From: Nocardia acidivorans NBRC 108247 | GTDB taxonomy: Bacteria; Actinomycetota; Actinomycetes; Mycobacteriales; Mycobacteriaceae | Assembly (NCBI RefSeq): GCF_001625085.1 | Contig: NZ_BDAW01000050.1 | Coordinates: 1-46,604, forward strand | DNA length: 46,604 nt | Direction: 5' to 3' | Part shown: positions 39,462-46,604 of the stretch, piece by piece | Position numbering within the stretch: position 1 is the stretch's first letter | How the letters are laid out: each line of letters begins with the position of its first letter | Made by a program: the position numbers and the translations under genes | The notes under the pieces: generated by a model | Database searches by the model: none | The model's input: only the letters and a program-made list of their open reading frames with translations | Told to the model about the DNA's origin: nothing

Positions 39462-41290
39462 GCTCCACGCCCTTCCGTGATCACGGCCTGCTCGACCGGT
39501 TCGATCGTCTGCTCGGCGCGGCCGGTGCGCAGGCGGCGGTCGATGTAGTTCACCAGGTGGGTGAGCGGGACCGTCAGCACCAGGTACATCAGGCCCGCGG
39601 CGACCAGCGGTGAGAGATTTCCGGTCTGCGCGTTCAGATCCCGGCCCACCGCGAACAATTCGCGCTGGGTGGCGAGCAATCCCAGGAAGTAGATGAGCGA
39701 GGAGTCCTTGATGAGCGCGATGAACTGATTCATCAGCGCGGGCAGCACCCGGCGCACACCCTGCGGAATCACCACCAGGGTCATGGACTGCCGGTAGCCG
39801 AATCCGATGGCGCGGGCCGCCTCCAGCTGACCGGGCTCCACGGACTGGATACCGGAGCGGAAGATCTCGCCGATATAGGCCGAAGCCAGCAGCGCCAGCG
39901 CCACCACACCCAGCCAGTACGGGTTGTTGCCGGTCACGTTCTTCACCACCGGGCCGATGCCGAGGCCGATGATCAGGATGATCACCACGGCGGGCAGACC
40001 GCGGAAGATATCGGTGTACACCCGAGCGGGCCAGCGCAGCCAGCGGGTGCGGGAGATGCCCGCCACCGCGAGCAGCATGCCGAGCACCGTGCCCAGCGCG
40101 CCCGAGACCAGCGCCAGAACAAGGGTATTGGGCAGACCGGTCTTGATCAGATCGGGAAAGGCCTTGCGGTACAGCGACCAGTCGAAGAACGTGTCCTTCA
40201 GTTGGGCGAGGGTGGATTTCGGCTGTGCCACCGGCTGCCCGGCATTGTCGTTCGCGTGCTCGGCCGCGATCTTGTTGAAATCGGGGAGCTGCGGCGGCGC
40301 AACGGCTTTGGAGCCCGGCTTCCAGCCCGGTGGCAGCTCGCGCGGCACCCAGTCCTCATAGAGTTTCGCGTAGGTGCCGTCGGCGATCACCGCGTCCAGA
40401 CCCGCGTTGAGCGCATCGGTGAGCGGCTGATTGTCCTTGCGCACCGCCCAGCCGGTGAAGTTGTTGAGGCTGAAGGTGTTCTGCACGATCGAGGTCGGAT
40501 CGCCCGGTTTGATCGCGCCGATGGCCTGCTGCGACGGGGCCACCCAGGCATCGATCTGCCCGGTCTTCAGATTCGCGTACGCGGTGTTGTAATCGGGGAA
40601 CTTCACCGGATCCAGATGCAGTTCGTTCACCACGTACTCGTCCTGCACGGTGCCCTGCACCACGCCGATGCGGGTGCCGCGGTGCAGATCCGAGAAGCCC
40701 TTGATGGCACTGCCGTTCGGGGCGACCAGGGAGAAGTAGCCGAAGTCGTAGCCATTGGTGAAGCCGACCAGTTTGCGGCGGGCATCGGTGGTGGTGATGC
40801 TCGACGACGCGGCATCGAAGCGGCCATTGGCCACCTGCGCCAGCAGACCCGCGAAATCGGTACCGGTGAACTCCACCTGCACACCGATCTTGGCGGCGGC
40901 CGCGCGCAGCAGTTCATTGTCGAAGCCGGTGAAGACGCCCTGTGAATTCAGGCAGATGCTCGGCGGGGCGTCCGAGAGCGTGCCGACGCTGAGCTTGCCC
41001 GGGGTGAGCAGGCCCAGCTTGGTCACATCGATGCGGTCGAGGGGTTCGGTGGTGGCCGTGGTGTACCTGTCCGAGGATGGCGTGGCCGACCCCGTCGCCA
41101 GATTGGTGGGCGCGGCGCTGGCCGCGGCCAGGCCCGGCGGTGCGCAGAGATCACCGCCGCTCGGTGCGGCCGCACCCGGACCGGCGCCCAGGGTGACCGC
41201 GCCCAGGGTGAGCAGCAACGCCCCCGCCATCGACAGCATGCGAGGTCGACGGCCGTACCGTCGGGACCTGGCCGTGCGCAAGCAAACCAT
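39458..41290 (-). CDS. glnP: Fused solute-binding protein/permease of amino-acid ABC importer
   Basis: A 610-residue fusion. The signal region ends near GAGPGAAAPSG. The SBP_bac_3 domain spans about 85-310 (KLSVGTLSDAPPSICLNSQG, GFDNELLRAAAAKIGVQVEF, FDAASSSITTTDARRKLVGF). After a linker, a five-helix permease with the inner loop EAARAIGFGYRQSMTLVVIP occupies about 385-595. Such fusions are known in GlnP-type importers of Gram-positive bacteria; here one binding domain precedes the permease. The binding domain should face the cell surface, held by the permease. It lies beside glucosylglycerate hydrolase, a nitrogen-starvation enzyme, which hints at a nitrogen-uptake role. Confidence 0.9.
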   Translation of the reverse strand: MVCLRTARSRRYGRRPRMLSMAGALLLTLGAVTLGAGPGAAAPSGGDLCAPPGLAAASAAPTNLATGSATPSSDRYTTATTEPLDRIDVTKLGLLTPGKLSVGTLSDAPPSICLNSQGVFTGFDNELLRAAAAKIGVQVEFTGTDFAGLLAQVANGRFDAASSSITTTDARRKLVGFTNGYDFGYFSLVAPNGSAIKGFSDLHRGTRIGVVQGTVQDEYVVNELHLDPVKFPDYNTAYANLKTGQIDAWVAPSQQAIGAIKPGDPTSIVQNTFSLNNFTGWAVRKDNQPLTDALNAGLDAVIADGTYAKLYEDWVPRELPPGWKPGSKAVAPPQLPDFNKIAAEHANDNAGQPVAQPKSTLAQLKDTFFDWSLYRKAFPDLIKTGLPNTLVLALVSGALGTVLGMLLAVAGISRTRWLRWPARVYTDIFRGLPAVVIILIIGLGIGPVVKNVTGNNPYWLGVVALALLASAYIGEIFRSGIQSVEPGQLEAARAIGFGYRQSMTLVVIPQGVRRVLPALMNQFIALIKDSSLIYFLGLLATQRELFAVGRDLNAQTGNLSPLVAAGLMYLVLTVPLTHLVNYIDRRLRTGRAEQTIEPVEQAVITEGRGA

Positions 41291-41378
41291 GACAAACCAC
41301 CCTAGTGGGATAGACCCGCATTCCTAGAGTTGCCATCACCCGGAGTCCAGCCCGCCCCATCACCCCGGCGAGGCCTCC

Positions 41379-41416
41379 CCCGTCATCCCGGCATGCTTTT
41401 GGCCGGGATCCACACC
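41379..41416. repeat. Dispersed palindromic element, copy D
   Basis: A 38-bp element with arms ATCCCGGC (41385-41392) and GCCGGGAT (41402-41409), flanked by CCCGTC and CCACACC; near-identical to copy B. A degenerate half copy (CATCACCCCGGCGAGG) lies just to its left. It directly abuts the stop codon of the luciferase-like gene. Confidence 0.85.
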
Positions 41417-42189
41417 TATTCCGAGAAGCGATCCCGCCAGGCGATCGCCTGTTTCACGCCGTCGAGGTTGTAGTCCGGCCCGCCGACCCCGACCGTGAAC
41501 AGCGTCGCGCCCGCCGCCACGAACTCGGCCGCCGTGTCCGCCCCCGGCCAATCCACCGACCGCTCGATCGTGTCCGGATCGGTGCCCACCGCCGCGCAGT
41601 GCTCGGCCAGAATTCCCGACTTGCGCCGCAGCACCTCGAGATCGGCGAAGCTGTGCCAGATATCGGCGTACTGCGCGGCCAGGCGCAGCGTCTTCTTCTC
41701 GCCGCCACCGCCGATGAGAATCGGAATATCGCGCACCGGCCGCGGATTCAGCTTGGCCAGCCGATCGGTGATCCGCGCCAGGTAATCCTTGAGCAGATCC
41801 AAACGGCTTCCGGCGGTACCGAATTGGTAGCCGTACTGGTCATAGTCCTTCTGGAACCAGCCCGCGCCGATGCCCAGGATCAACCGCCCGCCACTGATGT
41901 GGTCGACCGTGCGCGCCATATCGGCCAGCAGATCCGGATTGCGGTAGCCGCCGCCGGTGACCAGCGCGCCCAACTCCACCCGCTCGGTCTGCTCGGCGAC
42001 CGCGGCCAGCATGGTCCAGCATTCGAAGTGCGCGCCCTCGGGATCGCCGTACAGCGGATAGAAGTGATCCCAGTTGAAGACGATATCCACCCCGGCATCC
42101 TCGGCGCGGCGCACCGCGTCCCGAATCAGCCCGTAATCGGGTGCGTGCTGCGGCTGTAGCTGAACTCCGATACGAACCGGTCGGCTCAT
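41416..42189 (-). CDS. LLM class F420-dependent oxidoreductase
   Basis: A 257-residue luciferase-like TIM-barrel protein of the F420-binding type common in mycobacteria and Nocardia. Typical stretches are RIGVQLQPQHAPDYGLIRDA, GVDIVFNWDHFYPLYGDPEG, VELGALVTGGGYRNPDLLAD and GGRLILGIGAGWFQKDYDQY, then DIPILIGGGGEKKTLRLAAQ. Use of F420 rather than FMN is inferred from family likeness. The substrate is unknown. Start ATG at 42189. Confidence 0.9.
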   Translation of the reverse strand: MSRPVRIGVQLQPQHAPDYGLIRDAVRRAEDAGVDIVFNWDHFYPLYGDPEGAHFECWTMLAAVAEQTERVELGALVTGGGYRNPDLLADMARTVDHISGGRLILGIGAGWFQKDYDQYGYQFGTAGSRLDLLKDYLARITDRLAKLNPRPVRDIPILIGGGGEKKTLRLAAQYADIWHSFADLEVLRRKSGILAEHCAAVGTDPDTIERSVDWPGADTAAEFVAAGATLFTVGVGGPDYNLDGVKQAIAWRDRFSE

Positions 42190-42342
42190 CGGGCAACTCC
42201 TCGAGTCTCGGAATTTCCGGTAGCCCGAACAAGCTCGGGCGAGGTTCCAATCCGAGGCTACTCATCTCCGGGAACCGTCGCTCGCGAGAAGCGAACCTCG
42301 CACCCCCGCACGCGGCGATTCGCCCTGATATCGTCCCGGTGA

Positions 42343-42401
42343 CCCGGGCCGATGCCCGGGAACCACCCCTCTACTCGGATCGTCCGGCACGTTCCTGCCG
42401 G
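42343..42401. promoter_or_regulatory. Two inverted repeats before the sugar-ABC ATPase gene
   Basis: CCCGGGC-CGAT-GCCCGGG (42343-42360) and CCGGCA-N6-TGCCGG (42384-42401). The second ends two bases before the ribosome site of the ATPase gene. They could be operators or, in RNA, leader hairpins. The rest of this 228-base gap shows nothing further. Confidence 0.5.
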
Positions 42402-42417
42402 TGAAGGGATGTGCACC

Positions 42418-43488
42418 GTGGCAACGGTGACTTTCGACAAGGCCACCCGGCTGTACCCGGGCTCGGCCAAACCCGCTGTGGATGAACTGAATCTGGAGAT
42501 CGCCGATGGCGAATTCCTGGTGCTCGTCGGCCCGTCCGGCTGCGGCAAATCCACCTCACTGCGCATGCTCGCCGGGCTCGAGGAGGTGAGCGAAGGTCGC
42601 ATTCTCATCGGCGACCGGGATGTCACCCATGCCGAGCCCAAGGAACGCGATATCGCCATGGTGTTCCAGAACTACGCGCTCTACCCGCATATGAACGTGG
42701 CCGAGAATATGGGCTTCGCACTCAAGATGGCCAAGGTCGCCAAGGAGGAGCGGCAGCAGCGCGTCCTCGAGGCCGCCAAACTCCTGGATCTGGAGCCGTA
42801 CCTGGATCGCAAGCCCAAGGCGCTCTCCGGCGGTCAGCGCCAGCGCGTGGCCATGGGTCGCGCCATCGTGCGCCAGCCGCAGGTCTTCCTCATGGATGAG
42901 CCGCTGTCGAACCTGGACGCCAAGCTGCGCGTGCAGACCCGCACCCAGATCGCGCAATTGCAGCGCCGGCTCGGCACCACCACCGTGTACGTCACGCACG
43001 ATCAGGTCGAGGCCATGACCATGGGCGACCGGGTCGCCGTGCTCAAGGACGGACTGCTGCAGCAGTGCGCCTCACCGCGCGATCTGTACCGCGATCCGGC
43101 GAATCTGTTCGTGGCCGGATTCATGGGCTCGCCCGCCATGAACCTGTTCACGCTGCCGGTGCGGAACGGCGGGGTATCGCTCGGCGGTCACCGCATCGAA
43201 CTGCCGCGCACGGTGGCCGATGCCGCCGGGCCGAATATCGTTGTGGGCGTACGGCCCGAGCATCTGGAGCCGACCGGCGACGGGCAGGCCATCGATATGG
43301 AGGTGGACGTGGTCGAGGAGCTCGGCTCCGACGCCTACATCTACGGCCGCACCCTCGGCGACGGGGAAACCATTGTGGCGCGGGCGGATTGGCGCAACCC
43401 GCCGGTCAAGGGCGCACGCCTGAGCCTGGTCACCACCGCCGAGCACATCTACTACTTCGACCCGCAGGACGGACGGCGCTTGAACTGA
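42418..43488 (+). CDS. ugpC: Carbohydrate ABC importer ATPase (UgpC/MsiK type), without neighbouring permeases
   Basis: A 356-residue CUT1-type ATPase. Walker A GPSGCGKSTSLRMLAGLEEV, Q-loop DIAMVFQNYALYPHMNVAEN, signature ALSGGQRQRVAMGRAI, Walker B QVFLMDEPLSNLDAKLR and VTHDQVEAMTMGDR. The C-terminal TOBE/OB region (MGSPAMNLFTLPV, GVRPEHLEP) is complete. No permease or binding protein is encoded nearby, so it may energise several sugar importers as Streptomyces MsiK does. GTG at 42418 is chosen because AAGGGA lies eight bases upstream and it gives the usual start MATVTFDKATRLYPG. Confidence 0.92.
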   Translation: MATVTFDKATRLYPGSAKPAVDELNLEIADGEFLVLVGPSGCGKSTSLRMLAGLEEVSEGRILIGDRDVTHAEPKERDIAMVFQNYALYPHMNVAENMGFALKMAKVAKEERQQRVLEAAKLLDLEPYLDRKPKALSGGQRQRVAMGRAIVRQPQVFLMDEPLSNLDAKLRVQTRTQIAQLQRRLGTTTVYVTHDQVEAMTMGDRVAVLKDGLLQQCASPRDLYRDPANLFVAGFMGSPAMNLFTLPVRNGGVSLGGHRIELPRTVADAAGPNIVVGVRPEHLEPTGDGQAIDMEVDVVEELGSDAYIYGRTLGDGETIVARADWRNPPVKGARLSLVTTAEHIYYFDPQDGRRLN

Positions 43489-43496
43489 CACCGCGC

Positions 43497-43515
43497 ATCC
43501 CGGCCATGCCGGGAT
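43497..43515. terminator. Short-loop palindrome (element copy E) acting as terminator
   Basis: ATCCCGGC-CAT-GCCGGGAT, perfect 8-bp arms, followed by GACGGG. It shares the arms and flank of the dispersed element but has a 3-base loop. It starts eight bases after the ABC ATPase stop. Confidence 0.7.
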
Positions 43516-43536
43516 GACGGGTGGGCGATCCACGAC

Positions 43537-43567
43537 GGCGTCGTCCCGCATTACGCGGGGCGACGCC
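43537..43567. terminator. Hairpin over the HxlR-gene stop codon
   Basis: GGCGTCGTCCCGC and GCGGGGCGACGCC pair over 13 positions (one mismatch, G-U in one RNA) around ATTAC. The stop codon of the regulator gene lies in the loop. Together with copy E it separates two convergent genes. Confidence 0.65.
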
Positions 43568-44057
43568 ACTTCTTGTTGACGCGCACGCGCAGATTCTCCA
43601 GCGGCACTTCATGTCCCGAGGCGGAGCGGACCTGCACCCGCACCGGTTCACCGGTCGCGTCCTCGACGCGCTCCAGCGGCGGTTCGCCGTCCTGTAGATA
43701 CTCGTCACCCCACTGCCAGAGGGCCAGCACGACGGGCAGCAGATCCGATCCCATCGGGGTGAGCACGTATTCGTGCCGGGTCCGCTTGCCCTCCTCCCGA
43801 TAGGGCCGTTTCTCGAGCAATCCCGCCTCGGTGAGTTTGCGCAGCGCGCTGGCGGCGGCGGCATCGGTGATGCCGACGCGGGTGGCGAAACCGTCGAACC
43901 GCGTCGTGCCGTAGAAGCATTCGCGCAGGATGAGCATCGCCGAGCGGGTGCCGACGATGTCCAGGGCCTTGGCTATGGAGCAGCCCTGCGGCTTCCACGC
44001 GCTCAGGTCCGCGAGCTTTCCTTCCAATACGACGGGCATGGCGTACATCATACACAT
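43551..44057 (-). CDS. HxlR-family winged-helix transcriptional regulator
   Basis: A 168-residue regulator with the HxlR layout: CSIAKALDIVGTRSAMLILR then ECFYGTTRFDGFATRVGIT, LRKLTEAGLLEKRPYREEGK and RHEYVLTPMGSDLLPVVLAL WQWGDEYL. A C-terminal extension of about 45 residues is present. Cys near the start of the domain (PQGCSIAKAL) is the conserved position that senses aldehydes or oxidants in some members. It is divergent from the thiolase gene over about 80 bases and probably controls it. The start is uncertain: ATG 44057 follows GAGG; ATG 44039 is also good. Confidence 0.88.
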   Translation of the reverse strand: MCMMYAMPVVLEGKLADLSAWKPQGCSIAKALDIVGTRSAMLILRECFYGTTRFDGFATRVGITDAAAASALRKLTEAGLLEKRPYREEGKRTRHEYVLTPMGSDLLPVVLALWQWGDEYLQDGEPPLERVEDATGEPVRVQVRSASGHEVPLENLRVRVNKKWRRPA

Positions 44058-44136
44058 GCTGACTTGCCTCAACTATGGCCAGCTCCTACCCTGACATTAG
44101 GGCAATGAAGCCAGCTACTCCGGAAAAGGACAGGCC

Positions 44137-45309
44137 ATGAGAGACGCAGTCATCGTCGAAGCGGTACGCACCCCGGTCGGCAAGGGCAAGGCCAATGGCG
44201 CACTGCACGGCACCCACCCCGTCGACCTGTTCGCGCACAGCCTGCGCGAGGTCGTCCGGCGCAGCGGCATCGATCCCGAACTCATCGACGATGTGATCGG
44301 CGGCGTGGTCACCGCCGTCGGCGAACAGGGCAGCAATCTGACCCGACGCGCCGCGCTCGCGGCCGGATACCCCGAATCCGTCCCCGCCACCACAGTCGAC
44401 CGCCAATGCGGCAGCAGCCAGCAGGCCATCCACTTCGCCGCCCAGGGTGTGATCGCCGGGGCATACGACATCGTCGTGGCCGGTGGCGTGGAATCCATGA
44501 GCCGCGTGCCGATGGGCGCGAATATGGTCGGCGCCCAGGACATCAGCGGGATCGCATTCGCCGAACGGTATCCGGAAGGGCTTGTGCCCCAGGGCATCAG
44601 CGCCGAGCTGATCGCCGCGAAATGGGGACTGTCCCGCACCCAACTGGACGAGTTCGCACTCTCCAGCCACGAAAAGGCCGCCCGCGCAACCAAAGACGGC
44701 GCGTTCGACGCCCAGCTCGCCCCCTTGGCCGGACTCACCACCGATGAGGGCATCCGCGTCGGCAGCACCCTGGAAACCCTCGGCAACCTGCGCCCGGCCT
44801 ACTACAGCGAGGAGATGGCGGCCCGCTTCCCGCAGATCGGCTGGAATATCACCGCCGCCAATGCCAGCCAGATCAATGACGGCAGCGCCGCGACGCTCAT
44901 CATGACCGGCGAGCGCGCCGCCCAGCTCGGCCTGACCCCGCTGGCCCGGCTGCACAGCTTCGCCGTCGCCGGTGACGATCCCCTGCTCATGCTGACCGCC
45001 GTCATTCCCGCGACCCGGAAGGTATTGCGGCGCAGCGGACTCCAACTGTCCGATATCGACCTGTTCGAGGTGAACGAGGCCTTCTCCTCGGTGGTGCTGG
45101 CCTGGGCGCACGACACCGGAGCCGACCTGTCCAAGGTGAATGTCAATGGCGGCGCCATCGCCATCGGCCACCCGCTCGGCGCGTCCGGTTCCCGCCTGAC
45201 CACCACCCTGGCGCACGCCATGCACGACCGCGGCGCCCGCTACGGCCTGCAAACCATGTGCGAGGCAGGCGGATTGGCCAACGCCATGATCCTGGAGGCG
45301 CTGCACTGA
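44137..45309 (+). CDS. Thiolase (acetyl-CoA acyltransferase)
   Basis: A 390-residue thiolase with all catalytic residues: Cys91 in DRQCGSSQQAIHFAAQGV, His345 in AIAIGHPLGASGSR, and Cys375 in TMCEAGGLANAMILE. It either splits 3-oxoacyl-CoA in fatty-acid breakdown or condenses acetyl-CoA; FadA-type degradative thiolases of actinobacteria look like this. A good ribosome site (GGACAGG) lies before the ATG. The divergent HxlR gene is the likely regulator. Confidence 0.93.
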   Translation: MRDAVIVEAVRTPVGKGKANGALHGTHPVDLFAHSLREVVRRSGIDPELIDDVIGGVVTAVGEQGSNLTRRAALAAGYPESVPATTVDRQCGSSQQAIHFAAQGVIAGAYDIVVAGGVESMSRVPMGANMVGAQDISGIAFAERYPEGLVPQGISAELIAAKWGLSRTQLDEFALSSHEKAARATKDGAFDAQLAPLAGLTTDEGIRVGSTLETLGNLRPAYYSEEMAARFPQIGWNITAANASQINDGSAATLIMTGERAAQLGLTPLARLHSFAVAGDDPLLMLTAVIPATRKVLRRSGLQLSDIDLFEVNEAFSSVVLAWAHDTGADLSKVNVNGGAIAIGHPLGASGSRLTTTLAHAMHDRGARYGLQTMCEAGGLANAMILEALH

Positions 45310-45397
45310 GTTCAACCGGGTGACACGCCCGCGGACCGGACTCAGCCGCCGACCGGATCCCCGCGCTCCAGCCGGTCCCATCGCACGGCCGGATCGG

Positions 45398-45800
45398 CTA
45401 CCGCCGCGAGCCCGCCGCGGGCCCGTGAATCAATGGACACCACATCCAGTTCCGCGAGCGCGGCGGCTCGACAGCGATCGGCCTTGGCCGGCGCACCGCA
45501 CCCGAGCGCACGATCGAATCCACCAGCGCGACAACCTCGTCCGGCGGCGGGGCCGCCGCCCGCGTATAGACCGACGACAGCACCGCCGCCGGCTCCGGGC
45601 GGGGAAATCGCCGCCCGCGCGAGCCCACGCGGCGGGCACCGCCGGATCCGCCGCTCGCAGCAGGGGCGGGATGGCCTGCGTCACCGCCGCGACTCCGATG
45701 AGGTTGACCTCCAGTTCAGCACGGAAGTCGTCGATGTCGGCGCACTCCATCGGCGCGGCCACGCAGGTACCCGCATTGTTGACCGGAGGGCAGCCCCCGG
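45398..45800 (-). pseudogene. Decayed short-chain dehydrogenase
   Basis: Minus-strand fragments of one SDR are found in two frames. The first contains the NNAG motif followed by PMECADIDDFRAELEVNLIG VAAVTQAIPPLLRAA, typical of SDR helix 4. The second contains SVYTRAAAPPPDEVVALVDS IVRSGAVRRPRPI, typical of an SDR C-terminal region. Between them the strand with the catalytic Ser and the YxxxK helix is missing (about 80-100 residues), and the frames do not match. The N-terminal cofactor-binding half is also unrecognisable. The surrounding 45310-45903 holds no intact gene. Confidence 0.7.
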
Positions 45801-45903
45801 GCGGCCACCACCGCCGCGCGATAGATCACCCCGGCGACAGCGAGATCCACCGACCGAATCGGCGGTCGCCACTGCGCCATACCTCCGGCATGGCAGCTTC
45901 GGA

Positions 45904-46604
45904 TCAGCCCGCGACCGGGTCACCCACCAGCACATGACCGAGTGCGCCACAGATCGCGATGATCGGCAGCGCGGCGGCCGTCCACCACCAGACACGGCGA
46001 CCGGTCATGGCGGCGACGGCCGCCAGGACCAGGGCCGCGACCAGGGCGAGGGACATACCGCCACCGCCGATCAGCAAGCCCCACAGGGCGGAAGCGCCGG
46101 GCCGGACCACGGTGCACTGCACCGAGAAATCCTTCTTGGCCGTACACCGGTTGTGGATCAGCCCGAACGCCTTGCCGAACAGGTCATAGGACCACAGCGC
46201 CATGATCGCGATATCCACCGCGAACAGCAGCGACGCCAGCGATACGTCCCTGCGCCCCACCCGGGGCCGCGCCGAGTCCGGCTTCTCCTTGGCGACAGCG
46301 GGTTTCGCACCGGAGTCCGCATCGATATCACCCTTGGACAGCGTCCGCCGAACGGTCTCCTCATCCACCTCGGGCACATACGGCGGCGGACCCGGAACCG
46401 GTTGCGAGGCAGGTCCTTCCGGCCCCCAGGGCGCGAACTCCCCCGGACCCTGCGGCGCACCGGGCCCGCCGGGCGGCGGCACCCGCCTCGGATTCCGCTG
46501 CGAGGCGGGATCACCCGGACCCCGCACGGGTGCGGGCCCCGGCGGACGCCCCGAACCGCCGGTATTCCGCTGTGCGCCGGGCTCACCCGGCCCCCGCGAC
46601 GGTC
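45904..46604 (-). CDS. Pro/Gly-rich membrane protein, 5' end outside window
   Basis: The frame is open to the window edge, so the start is missing. The N-terminal part is a Pro/Gly/Arg-rich repeat (RGPGEPGAQRNTGG, RGPGDPASQRNPRR, then GPGAPQGPGEFAPWGPEGPA), followed by an acidic/basic linker. The C-terminal half has three or four helices: SLASLLFAVDIAIMALWSYD, LWGLLIGGGGMSLALVAALV and WWWTAAALPIIAICGALGHV. Two cysteines lie in a loop, CTAKKDFSVQC, and could form an outside disulfide. The layout is common in actinobacterial wall-associated proteins; I recognise no family. Confidence 0.75.
   Translation of the reverse strand, partial: PSRGPGEPGAQRNTGGSGRPPGPAPVRGPGDPASQRNPRRVPPPGGPGAPQGPGEFAPWGPEGPASQPVPGPPPYVPEVDEETVRRTLSKGDIDADSGAKPAVAKEKPDSARPRVGRRDVSLASLLFAVDIAIMALWSYDLFGKAFGLIHNRCTAKKDFSVQCTVVRPGASALWGLLIGGGGMSLALVAALVLAAVAAMTGRRVWWWTAAALPIIAICGALGHVLVGDPVAG

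Noticed and set aside
42215..42275. tRNA-like T-arm (GGTTCCAATCC)
   Set aside because: The loop does not match GTTCRANY, the flanking bases do not pair, and no acceptor or anticodon stem can be drawn on either strand.
45320..45937. 205-codon plus-strand ORF
   Set aside because: The product is Arg/Pro-rich without homology and lies antisense to recognisable SDR fragments; it is a GC-rich shadow frame.
1..46604. Prophage, insertion sequence or integrative element
   Set aside because: No integrase, transposase, phage structural gene, att-like repeat pair or tRNA is seen in the window.

Overview
The window is chromosomal DNA from a high-GC mycolic-acid actinobacterium, most likely a Nocardia or close relative. 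This rests on the strong GC third-position bias, a SigL/RslA-type ECF pair with a matching promoter, a 446-residue glucosylglycerate hydrolase of the mycobacterial type, an EXLDI protein next to a Drr-type ABC exporter, an F420-type luciferase-like protein, and a dispersed palindromic element repeated between genes. I see no phage, integrase, transposase, CRISPR array, tRNA or rRNA.

Left part (1-17 kb), mostly housekeeping and envelope genes. An array of ~20-bp tandem repeats precedes the 3' end of a large DUF2339 membrane protein. Then come an alpha/beta hydrolase, a DUF1707 protein, and an overlapping group of AI-2E-type permease, sensor kinase and LuxR-type regulator. On the other strand lie a membrane adenylate cyclase, a UPF0104 membrane protein and a DUF3054 protein. 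They are followed by a penicillin-binding-protein homologue without its catalytic serine and lysine, a ribbon-helix-helix-like protein behind a perfect palindrome, aroQ, glycerate kinase, a small acetyltransferase, a PlsC-type acyltransferase and YqgE/AlgH.

Middle (17-31 kb), between yqgE and leuS. In M. tuberculosis these two genes are close neighbours, so this stretch looks accessory. It holds (i) sigL/rslA; (ii) a DrrAB-type exporter and an EXLDI protein, with two similar 16-bp palindromes at their starts; (iii) a four-gene biosynthetic operon: thiamine-diphosphate enzyme, SRPBCC protein, KAS III-like enzyme with an altered catalytic triad, and HisC-like aminotransferase, next to a BASS-family transporter; (iv) a translationally coupled trio: a membrane protein with a Gly/Ser/Cys-rich tail, a DUF692 (MNIO-type) iron oxidase and a small partner, which looks like a peptide/protein-modification system; (v) a histidine-rich duplicated metal-binding protein, a cupin, an acetyltransferase and an SdpI-like membrane protein with a four-Cys tail.

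Right part (31-46.6 kb): leuS; two tandem paralogous NodB-type deacetylases, one a lipoprotein and one secreted; an SDR; glucosylglycerate hydrolase; a secreted GH25 lysozyme; an amino-acid ABC importer with fused binding protein and permease; an F420-type oxidoreductase; an orphan carbohydrate ABC ATPase; an HxlR regulator divergent from a thiolase; a decayed SDR pseudogene; and a Pro/Gly-rich membrane protein that runs off the window.

The best candidates for an undescribed system are the DUF692 trio (26.5-28.8 kb) and the TPP/KAS III-like/aminotransferase operon (20.9-25.5 kb) with its EXLDI-linked operators. All functions are read from sequence motifs and family memory; no database search was run.
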